NCBI GenBank assembly: GCA_009778835.1 | Contig: WRFK01000009.1 | Span: 1 to 18,169, forward strand | Direction: 5' to 3' | DNA: 18,169 nt | DNA from: Spirochaetaceae bacterium | GTDB lineage: Bacteria; Spirochaetota; Spirochaetia; CADAEX01 | In this document: piece by piece, positions 5,695 through 12,014 of the stretch | Numbering within the stretch: position 1 is the stretch's first letter | How the letters are laid out: every line of letters starts with the position of its first letter | Made by a program: the position numbers and the translations under genes | The notes under the pieces: model-generated | The model's database searches: none | Seen by the model: the letters and a program-made list of their open reading frames with translations, nothing else | What the model was told of the DNA's origin: nothing

Positions 5695-7773
5695 TTATGC
5701 CGGAAGAATGATTATATATTCGCAATACTTCCCTTGTTGTGTTCTTATTTTAATTTTCCCTTTTGCGGAATTAATCTTTTCTCTTATAAGGGTAAGGCCA
5801 ACTCCTCTTCCTGCAATAAGCGAGCTTTCTTCTGCTGTAGTAAAACCCATATTAAAAATTAATTTAACTGCTTCGGAAATATCAAAATCTTCGCCTTCTT
5901 TTGCTAATCCTTTCTTTTTTGCTACTTTTGTAACTTTTTCAAGATCTATTCCATTACCATCATCTTTAAAGCCATATATCATGTTTCCTTCGCTGTCTTT
6001 CTTAAGAGATATACAAACTTTTCCCTGACGGTTTTTCCCTCTTTTTTCCCTTTCATCGGGATTTTCTATTCCATGGGATATGGCATTTCTTGCTAACTGC
6101 ACAAAAATATCTTTAACTATTTTTCTGTGCTCTTTAGGCATATTTTTTGAATTGAAGTTACTGTAATCCAACTCCAGAAGTTTACCCTCTTTTTTCCCTT
6201 CGGTTGCCATAACTTTATGAAGAGTTCTTTCAAAGAGACCTGTTTTTTCTTCGATATTTTTAAGTTTTGACTGGTAAAGCTGGAGTTCTATTACTCTCTC
6301 TCTAAGGTCGTCTATGCTTTCCTGGATAGTTCCAAGCTTTATTGTGGAATCAAGAATATTTTCCCAGCTAATTTCCGGGCGCTCAAGCAGAGTCTTGATT
6401 TCGTTTTCAATTATATTTAACAGATCTGCAATATTTTTTAGTCCAAGAATTTGTGCGTTACCTTTAACAGAGTGAACAGCAAGATAAATTTCATTGACTA
6501 CTTTGCGATAGTCCGACCTGTTGGATTTAAGAAGAGTATTTATGTGCTCTATTTCATCCTGGGAATCTTCGAAAAATTCTTCCATGGTTTCAGGGTCTAT
6601 ATTTATAATCTGCAGTAACTGCTCCATTTTTTCTTTATTCTTCTCTTCTTCTTCCTTTAGTGCTTCTGCATAGAGAACTTCTTCTGTAATATCATTTACT
6701 GTTCCAAGCAACTCCTTTTGATTATCTGCATTGACGAATATAGAGAATACAAAGCTCACATATCTGTTTTGTGTTTTTTTATTATCATCAAGTATGGAAA
6801 TATATACCTTGTCGAGAGGGTTTACCTGGGCAAGGAGGGTATTATTTATTTTCTCGTTAAAAAATAACTTTAGATAATCTTCTGTAACGAAAATATCTTT
6901 TGCAGCGACCCCTATCTCTCTGAGAAATTCCAGGAAAGGCATATTCCTGAAATTGATATCTCTAAAAAGATTTTCAAAATACTGGGAACACAAGTGTCCT
7001 ATTTTTAAAGATGTGTCGAGCTGGAAAATTCCTTCATGTATATTTTTAAAAATAACATCTGTTTCTTTATTGGCTTTATCAAGGCTATGGGTAACGCTAA
7101 TAATTGATCTTGCAATAAGGGTTCCTACTACAACTGAAATAATAACAATAGCCAAAAAGAAGATTATAAAAGTAATAATCGCATTACGCTCTATTGCTGT
7201 TCTTTCGTTATCAATTATTTTATATTGAGCATCAAAGTTGGCAAGAGCGCTCACAATATTTTTTTCTATCTCAAACAGGAGTTCTGCGAATATCTTGGCT
7301 CTTATTTTTAACTCTTCGTTTCCATGCACTGTTGCGTAATCATTAATTATCTCAAAGTTTGCTGTCGATTGAATCGAACGATCAACCGCATTAAGAATTT
7401 TATCTGCAATATCAAGCAACGCAGGCATGGACATAAGCGAGCTGTACCTTTCCGCGATTATGTTTCTGATTGACTGATCAATTACAGGGCTTCGATTTAT
7501 AAGGTATCTTATCGAAAGAAGGTTTGATATGGCTCTGTCGAGATTTTTTTCAGCATTTTCCATAATGCTGATCTGTCTTGAAATGGGAAGAATGAACATT
7601 CCTCTTACGGCAACATTTTCCTCATACAATGCTATATGAACAGCATCGATTATGGAAATTTCATTTCTGATTATGTTATTTCTATTATTATTAAAATAGA
7701 AAGCAAAACCAAAAATAAAAAGCATTCCATTTAATAAGAGAAGTAGTATAATGAATTTTGTTCGTAAGCTCAT
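5695..7773 (-). CDS. Membrane CheA-like hybrid kinase with HPt and ATPase domains, no CheW domain (692 aa)
   Basis: Domains in order are: membrane segment 7-27; an extracytoplasmic helical sensor region of about 170 residues; membrane segment 197-220; a HAMP/PAS-like region (about 225-365); a coiled coil (366-388); an HPt domain (about 393-500) with the phospho-acceptor His434 in HSVKG; and a CheA-type ATPase domain with the N box ARNAISHGIENPDE (561-574), DDGNGID (604-610) and GRGVGL (655-660). It ends directly after the ATPase domain, so the CheW-like P5 and the CheY-binding P2 domains of normal CheA are absent. It should autophosphorylate His434 and pass phosphate to a receiver, probably the CheY-like protein of this operon. 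The start ATG is 18 nt after the cheX stop, with GGGAG upstream. Confidence 0.85.
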   Translation of the reverse strand: MSLRTKFIILLLLLNGMLFIFGFAFYFNNNRNNIIRNEISIIDAVHIALYEENVAVRGMFILPISRQISIMENAEKNLDRAISNLLSIRYLINRSPVIDQSIRNIIAERYSSLMSMPALLDIADKILNAVDRSIQSTANFEIINDYATVHGNEELKIRAKIFAELLFEIEKNIVSALANFDAQYKIIDNERTAIERNAIITFIIFFLAIVIISVVVGTLIARSIISVTHSLDKANKETDVIFKNIHEGIFQLDTSLKIGHLCSQYFENLFRDINFRNMPFLEFLREIGVAAKDIFVTEDYLKLFFNEKINNTLLAQVNPLDKVYISILDDNKKTQNRYVSFVFSIFVNADNQKELLGTVNDITEEVLYAEALKEEEEKNKEKMEQLLQIINIDPETMEEFFEDSQDEIEHINTLLKSNRSDYRKVVNEIYLAVHSVKGNAQILGLKNIADLLNIIENEIKTLLERPEISWENILDSTIKLGTIQESIDDLRERVIELQLYQSKLKNIEEKTGLFERTLHKVMATEGKKEGKLLELDYSNFNSKNMPKEHRKIVKDIFVQLARNAISHGIENPDEREKRGKNRQGKVCISLKKDSEGNMIYGFKDDGNGIDLEKVTKVAKKKGLAKEGEDFDISEAVKLIFNMGFTTAEESSLIAGRGVGLTLIREKINSAKGKIKIRTQQGKYCEYIIILPA

Positions 7774-7791
7774 TCAGTTTCTCCCTGTATT

Positions 7792-8277
7792 TTACAAAAG
7801 TATATCGTTGGTAATTTTCTTCTCAAGTCCGACAAACAGCATAAATTTGCCTTCAGGCACTGTAAAAGGGATACTTAATATAGGAATATCCTGTTTTGGC
7901 CAGAATACAACATGTTCCTTTCCCTTTATTATCGAAGGGAGAGATATTTTTAATCTATATTCTTCAAATCCCTTTTTTGAATTGCCTGCAATAATATTTG
8001 TAACTTCTGCTATAGTATCGATAACGTCCTCATCCAATGTTGTAACTTTTCTTCCCACAAGTTTGGATACAAGAGATACAGCAACTTTTTCATTAAAACT
8101 TAAAACAATAACGCCCTTTGATTCTCCGGCAATTCCAATTATACCCGATACATCCCAATTTAAAGTTTCTTCTTTTTTTACAAAATATGGAGTATCAAGT
8201 TCCGGAGTAATTCCAAAAAATTCATGAAAAACATTCTGTGTTGATTCAACAAAAGGCATAATGTATTCTTTTTTCAC
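7792..8277 (-). CDS. cheX: CheX-type CheY-P phosphatase (161 aa)
   Basis: CheX removes phosphate from phosphorylated CheY. The family's catalytic pair is visible as Glu91 and Asn94 in EVTNIIAGN (91-99), following the helix EDVIDTIA. Only one such motif is present, as in CheX, whereas CheC usually has two. The length is normal. The start is a GTG at 8275-8277, six bases after a strong AAGGAGG site. The gene sits between the receiver gene (38 bp upstream) and the kinase gene (18 bp downstream) on the same strand, so it most likely resets this local phosphorelay rather than flagellar CheY. That last point is inference. Confidence 0.85.
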   Translation of the reverse strand: MKKEYIMPFVESTQNVFHEFFGITPELDTPYFVKKEETLNWDVSGIIGIAGESKGVIVLSFNEKVAVSLVSKLVGRKVTTLDEDVIDTIAEVTNIIAGNSKKGFEEYRLKISLPSIIKGKEHVVFWPKQDIPILSIPFTVPEGKFMLFVGLEKKITNDILL

Positions 8278-8315
8278 GATGCTCCTCCTTCCCGGATAAT
8301 TTGTGGTTTACAATT

Positions 8316-8714
8316 TCAGGTTCCAAGTATAAACCCTTTTATTTTATCTATTAATATTTTTCTTGAAGCAGGCTTAATGATATAATCGCTTACGCCTGAT
8401 TTTAAAGCTTCTATTACATTATATTTTGCTGCTTCCGAAGTGATCATTATTATAGGAAGTTGTCTATACTTATCGGATTGTCTGAGTTTTTTCAAAACCG
8501 AAAGACCATCCAGCTTTGGCATATTCCAGTCAAGCAATAAAATATCAATTAAATGTTCGTCCATAACTTTAAGAGCTTCTTCCCCATCCGAAGCAGTTAA
8601 AAATTCTGTTTTACCCCAAGCTTCTTTTTCATCAAAAGAGTTTTTTAGAATATTTTGCATGATACGTGAATCATCAACAATAAGGATTTTTATGATTCTA
8701 TTAACAGCACCCAT
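8316..8714 (-). CDS. CheY-like single-domain response regulator (132 aa)
   Basis: This is a stand-alone receiver domain. With the ATG at 8714 as residue 1, the acidic pair is Asp14/Asp15 in VDDS, the phospho-acceptor is Asp62 in LLLDWNMP, the switch Thr92 is in MITSE, and the conserved Lys114 is in IIKPAS. There is no output domain, so it acts by protein contact. I chose the ATG at 8714, which AGGTGA precedes at a good distance, over a GTG three codons upstream whose own ribosome site is poor. It is the first gene of the cheY-like, cheX, kinase operon and the obvious partner for both. Confidence 0.9.
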   Translation of the reverse strand: MGAVNRIIKILIVDDSRIMQNILKNSFDEKEAWGKTEFLTASDGEEALKVMDEHLIDILLLDWNMPKLDGLSVLKKLRQSDKYRQLPIIMITSEAAKYNVIEALKSGVSDYIIKPASRKILIDKIKGFILGT

Positions 8715-8793
8715 ATTTCTCACCTGTTTTTGAATAAAAAAAAGTAATTAACACTATTACTATACTACTATTGTTTTAGAGAAGCTATAACTT

Positions 8794-8815
8794 TTAATAT
8801 TTTCTTAATATTTTC
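8794..8815. repeat. Tandem 11-bp direct repeat upstream of the LysR gene
   Basis: TTAATATTTTC occurs twice in immediate succession (8794-8804, 8805-8815). The 11-bp period is close to one helical turn. It lies about 30-50 bp before the LysR start, in the 131-bp region shared with the divergent phosphorelay operon. This could be a regulator site, but it is very AT-rich. Confidence 0.45.
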
Positions 8816-8833
8816 TAATAATAATTAATATGA

Positions 8834-8839
8834 TATAAA
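8834..8839 (+). promoter_or_regulatory. Possible -10 box of a leaderless LysR transcript
   Basis: TATAAA lies just 6 bp before the ATG at 8846, which is where transcription would be expected to begin. No Shine-Dalgarno sequence is present. No clear -35 is seen. Confidence 0.3.
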
Positions 8840-8845
8840 ACTTAT

Positions 8846-9769
8846 ATGAATTTGGATAATTTAAAGTCATTTTATTATACAGCTAAATTTAATAGTTTTA
8901 CAAAAGCTGCCCAATATCTTGGGATTACCCAGCCTTCTGTTACAAGGCAGGTTCAGGATCTCCAGGAAAAGGCAGGATTCTCCCTTATAAACAAAACAGG
9001 AAAGAGCTTTATACTTACAGATGCAGGCAATATGCTATATTCAATGGCAGAAACTATTTTTGAAATAGAATCACGGATCGAAGAAAATATAAGCGACTAT
9101 AAAAGGCAGAAAAAAGGAAATATTGTAATTAATACGATCAATAGTTTTAGTTCTTATTATCTTCCGGATTTTATGCCTAAATTTATTGAAAAATATCCTG
9201 AAATAAAAGTTTCGGTTTACGCAATGCCCGGTGAAAATGTTGTAAGCACAACAAGTAAATTTAAAAATGATTTTGGAATTGTTTCCCATAAAGTAAGAGA
9301 CCCTAAAATTATATCGCGGGAGTTATTTTATGAAGAGATCGTCTTGATATCTTCGCCTGATCAGCCTCTTGCGAAAAAAGAGAGGGTAAGACCAAGCCAG
9401 CTTAATAATCTTCCAATGATTCTGTTTGAAAGAGACAGCGGCACAATGTATAGCACAGAAGGTTTTATGAGAAGAAACAGAATAGGCTTTAAAACTGTGT
9501 GTACGATTTCCGACAGCGAAGCAGTAAAAAATATGGTAATGCATAAAGCAGGATATGCTCTTATATCAAAAAAAGTTGTTGAAAAAGAGGTTGCTTCGGG
9601 CGATCTTGTTGCTTTGCATATAAATGATTCTTTCTTAACAAGAAAGTTTTATATGATCTATCATAAAGATAAGTATTTTTCCGAAAATCTTCAGAGTTTT
9701 ATAGATATAATGGTTCAGTGGGCTAATGCTTATAATTCCGATGAAAAAATCAATACAGTTGAACAATAA
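8846..9769 (+). CDS. LysR-family transcriptional regulator (307 aa)
   Basis: The N-terminal winged helix-turn-helix is typical of LysR: FYYTAKFNSFTKAA followed by LGITQPSVTRQVQDLQ (residues 9-40). A linker helix and a two-lobed effector-binding domain (about 93-295) follow. The effector cannot be read from sequence. The gene is divergent from the receiver-cheX-kinase operon across 131 bp. LysR proteins often control the divergent neighbour and themselves, so that operon is the first candidate target. There is no ribosome site before the ATG, and a TATAAA lies at the distance expected of a leaderless mRNA. No downstream metabolic partner is adjacent. Confidence 0.92.
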   Translation: MNLDNLKSFYYTAKFNSFTKAAQYLGITQPSVTRQVQDLQEKAGFSLINKTGKSFILTDAGNMLYSMAETIFEIESRIEENISDYKRQKKGNIVINTINSFSSYYLPDFMPKFIEKYPEIKVSVYAMPGENVVSTTSKFKNDFGIVSHKVRDPKIISRELFYEEIVLISSPDQPLAKKERVRPSQLNNLPMILFERDSGTMYSTEGFMRRNRIGFKTVCTISDSEAVKNMVMHKAGYALISKKVVEKEVASGDLVALHINDSFLTRKFYMIYHKDKYFSENLQSFIDIMVQWANAYNSDEKINTVEQ

Positions 9770-9779
9770 TTATAAAAGC

Positions 9780-9852
9780 CAATACTCCTGCCGATAATTA
9801 TAATAGAATTATTTGTTTGTGAAGCAACTGATTTTATTGCAATAGGAGTTTG
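9780..9852 (+). promoter_or_regulatory. Possible pairing that masks the ribosome site of the P-loop kinase gene
   Basis: CAATACTCCT (9780-9789) can pair with AGGAGTTTG (9844-9852) as nine base pairs with one bulged T. The right arm is the Shine-Dalgarno of the ATG at 9855. A TATAAT (9799-9804) lies between the arms, so an internally started mRNA would lack the left arm. Short pairing over a 54-nt loop makes this speculative. Confidence 0.25.
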
Positions 9853-9854
9853 AA

Positions 9855-10367
9855 ATGCCTCTGGAACAGTTTAGAAAATGCGATATGGTCCTTGTATGCG
9901 GATTACCTGGATCCGGCAAGTCTTATTTTGCCAGAAAATATTTTGCAAAATCAGGACGCAAAAGGGTAAACAGAAAAGAGATAATGAGGACTCTTTATGA
10001 AATGATTACTTTCAATGATAAATGGTCTGAAGATAAATTTGATTCAGTTGATGAAAATCTTGTAAAGCACCTTGAAAAAAAGATAATAGAACATCTTTTT
10101 CAACTTGGCGAACCGCTTCTTATAGATAATATGAGTATCTCCACAGAATCAAGAGGGGCCTATGTAGCAATGGCTAACCGGAATAAAAAAACAATTTCTG
10201 CGATATTTGTAAATACAGACCTTGCAACATGTTTAAAAAGAAACAGAGAGAGAGACGCTCATGAAGTTGTGCCTGAATCGGTAATCTCTAACCTTATTGC
10301 GAAGATTGAGTATCCGGATCGCAAGGAAGGATTTAAAGATGTGCTTATAATTGACAAGTTGGATTAG
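9855..10367 (+). CDS. P-loop nucleic-acid/nucleotide kinase of the AAA_33 type (170 aa)
   Basis: This is a single-domain kinase resembling the 5'-kinase half of T4 polynucleotide kinase. Walker A is GLPGSGKS (16-23). VNRKEIMRTL (38-47) corresponds to the usual substrate-contact segment, and LLIDNMSISTESRGAYVAMA (88-107) to Walker B with Asp91. RNRERDAHEVVPESVI (129-144) is the lid with several arginines, followed by EYPDRKEGF. The substrate may be an RNA or DNA 5' end or a small molecule. Sequence alone does not decide, and no phosphatase or ligase partner is adjacent. AGGAGT lies 5 nt before the ATG. Zeta-toxin kinases share this fold, but no antitoxin gene is nearby. Confidence 0.8.
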   Translation: MPLEQFRKCDMVLVCGLPGSGKSYFARKYFAKSGRKRVNRKEIMRTLYEMITFNDKWSEDKFDSVDENLVKHLEKKIIEHLFQLGEPLLIDNMSISTESRGAYVAMANRNKKTISAIFVNTDLATCLKRNRERDAHEVVPESVISNLIAKIEYPDRKEGFKDVLIIDKLD

Positions 10368-10388
10368 CTGAAATAGTCCTCTGTTTTA

Positions 10389-10527
10389 GGGGCTGTCCAA
10401 TAAGTTTAGAAGTATGATTTTTTATTCGTTTCTGTGTTTAAGAATACAAAAAAAGCAGGAATTGGTAGCAATTGATTTGAATTTTTATAAAAGAAAAATT
10501 CAAAAATCATACTTCTCGGACAGCTCC
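10389..10527. mobile_element. MITE-like element or IS remnant (139 bp)
   Basis: The ends are inverted repeats. GGGGCTGTCC (10389-10398) pairs with GGACAGCTCC (10518-10527), with one G-T pair. GAAGTATGATTTTT (10409-10422) pairs perfectly with AAAAATCATACTTC (10502-10515). The left arm has 10 unpaired bases between the blocks, the right arm 2. A further 8-bp hairpin (10479-10486 with 10494-10501) abuts the right arm. GGGGCTGTCC-type ends are common in several insertion-sequence groups. There is no transposase and no clear target duplication. It lies 21 bp after the P-loop kinase stop. Confidence 0.65.
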
Positions 10528-10530
10528 AAG

Positions 10531-10591
10531 TTTCCCCTCAGGATTTGAGCATATCAGGAAGTTAAAAATACTATCGACTCCTCAGGGGAAA
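10531..10591. repeat. Inverted repeat TTTCCCCTCAGGA / TCCTCAGGGGAAA
   Basis: Thirteen-base arms (10531-10543, 10579-10591) match at 12 of 13 positions across a 35-bp spacer. They begin 3 bp after the MITE-like element and may bound or belong to the GC-rich island that follows. Confidence 0.6.
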
Positions 10592-10830
10592 GCATCTCTG
10601 TGGTTTTTAATAACCAAAGCAACCTTGCATATCCATTACAGCAACTCCCCAATCTTTTGCCTCCCCACGCTTGATCGCGACAACTCGCGCTTGGTCGCCA
10701 CTCTGTGTAAGATCGTGGCATCCATGCCACAATACAGGACTGCTGCGCAACATCCTGTTGCTGTCCATGTCTAGCGCAAAACACTGCCATCCGTGACGCA
10801 ATCAGTGGCACAGTCTGTGCCACTGATTGA
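10592..10830. other. GC-rich hairpin-dense island without a credible gene
   Basis: G+C rises to about 55% between 10681 and 10800, against roughly 35% nearby. It holds a series of palindromes: GTGGCAT-CC-ATGCCAC (10715-10730), GCAACA-TCC-TGTTGC (10747-10761) and a 15-bp perfect stem (10799-10829). A 14-bp near-direct repeat with a 20-bp offset (10668-10681, 10688-10701; 12/14) also lies inside. Minus-strand reading frames of 64 and 89 codons exist here, but they begin at non-ATG codons, run through the palindromes and resemble no known protein. A dispersed repeat or structured RNA is more likely than a gene. Confidence 0.6.
10799..10829. repeat. Perfect 31-nt palindrome
   Basis: CAATCAGTGGCACAG (10799-10813) and its exact reverse complement (10815-10829) flank a single T. 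Neither side has a T run, so it is not an intrinsic terminator. It is the strongest dyad of the GC-rich island and marks its right end, 54 bp before ychF. Confidence 0.85.
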
Positions 10831-10883
10831 CACTTTAGCAGAGCTTTAATAGCATAAGATATCTTTATTCTAAGGAAAAAATA

Positions 10884-11993
10884 ATGGGACTTAATTGTGG
10901 TATAGTTGGGCTGCCTAATGTTGGAAAAACCACTATATTTTCTGCACTTACATCTACGCCTGCTGAAACAGCAAATTATATGTTTTCTACAATAAAACCA
11001 AATATTGGTATTGTAAATGTGCCTGATGAAAGGCTCGATAAAATCGCTTCGATATTTAAACCAAAAAAAGTTACACCTGCAGTGGTTGAGTTTGTTGATA
11101 TTGCAGGGCTTACCAAAGGATCTTCAAGAGGAGAGGGGTTGGGCAATAAATTCCTTTCCCATATAAGACAAGTAGGAGTAATCGCTCATGTTGTAAGATG
11201 CTTTGTCAATGATGATATAATCCATGTAAGCGGTAAAATAGATCCTCTTTCAGATATAGAGGTTATAAATATTGAACTTGCGCTCGCAGATCTTGAGTCA
11301 GTTGAAAAACGAAAAGAGAAACTGGAAAAGCAGCTCAAGGCAACAAGCAAAGATAGCGGAAAAGATGTGCGGGCAGTTCTTGAACTTCTTGAAAAACTAA
11401 GAGAGGAGCTTGAAAAGGGAATTCCTGCAAGGCTTTTGGGTTTTACAGAAGAGCAGACAGCGCTTCTCAAAGACCTCCATCTTTTAACAATGAAAAAGCA
11501 GATATATGTCTGCAATGTTGATGAAGAAACACTCAGGACAGGAAGTAAATATATTGATGTGGTAAAAGAGCATGCTGAAAAAGAGGGGGCTGTTGCAATT
11601 CCGATCTGCGGAAAGCTTGAGGCAGAAATAGCTTTGCTTGAAACTGACCAGGAGCGCAAAGAGTTTTTAAAAGAAGCAGGGCTCGAAGAATCCGGCCTTG
11701 TAAAACTTATCCACAGCGGCTACAACCTTTTGGGACTGCGTACTTATTTTACTGCAGGGGATCCGGAAGCAAGAGCATGGACTTATGATGATGGAGATAA
11801 GGCTCCGCAGGCAGCTGCAGTTATCCATACAGATTTTGAAAAAGGATTTATAAGAGCTGAAGTATATCACTATGATGATTTAATGAAATACGGTACAGAA
11901 CAAAAAGTTAAAGAAGCAGGAAAGCTCCGTGTAGAAGGAAAAGAGTATTTGGTAAAAGACGGAGATATAATGCATTTCAGGTTTAATGTCTAA
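10884..11993 (+). CDS. ychF: YchF/OLA1-family ribosome-associated ATPase
   Basis: YchF is an Obg-related P-loop protein that prefers ATP and binds ribosomes. It is linked to translation and stress responses. Visible motifs are GLPNVGKT (9-16), DIAG (72-75) followed by EGLGNKFLSHIR, a coiled-coil insertion (about 125-180), the altered G4 motif NVDE (211-214) that gives ATP preference, and a C-terminal TGS domain (about 285-368) with TYFTAGDPEARAWT and the conserved IHTDFEKGFIRAEV. At 369 aa it is of normal length. AAGGA lies 7 nt before the ATG. It is followed by rlmKL after 21 bp, both serving the ribosome. Confidence 0.97.
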   Translation: MGLNCGIVGLPNVGKTTIFSALTSTPAETANYMFSTIKPNIGIVNVPDERLDKIASIFKPKKVTPAVVEFVDIAGLTKGSSRGEGLGNKFLSHIRQVGVIAHVVRCFVNDDIIHVSGKIDPLSDIEVINIELALADLESVEKRKEKLEKQLKATSKDSGKDVRAVLELLEKLREELEKGIPARLLGFTEEQTALLKDLHLLTMKKQIYVCNVDEETLRTGSKYIDVVKEHAEKEGAVAIPICGKLEAEIALLETDQERKEFLKEAGLEESGLVKLIHSGYNLLGLRTYFTAGDPEARAWTYDDGDKAPQAAAVIHTDFEKGFIRAEVYHYDDLMKYGTEQKVKEAGKLRVEGKEYLVKDGDIMHFRFNV

Positions 11994-12014
11994 GGCAGCA
12001 AGTACCGGTATATT

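Noticed and set aside
9855..10367. Zeta-type toxin of a toxin-antitoxin pair
   Set aside because: The kinase fold fits, but no small antitoxin gene lies next to it, and the motif pattern is closer to polynucleotide-kinase-like proteins.
10554..10823. Minus-strand open frames of 89 and 64 codons (the second at 10607-10801)
   Set aside because: They start at non-ATG codons without ribosome sites, overlap each other in different frames, run through the palindromes of the island and match no family I know. The openness is explained by the GC-rich composition.
10592..10830. Integron attC-like site, prompted by serial imperfect palindromes
   Set aside because: No R' and R'' core sites (GTTRRRY/RYYYAAC pair) in the right arrangement, and no integrase or cassette genes nearby.
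10389..10883. CRISPR array, prompted by repeated hairpins
   Set aside because: There is no regularly spaced identical repeat and no cas gene in the window.
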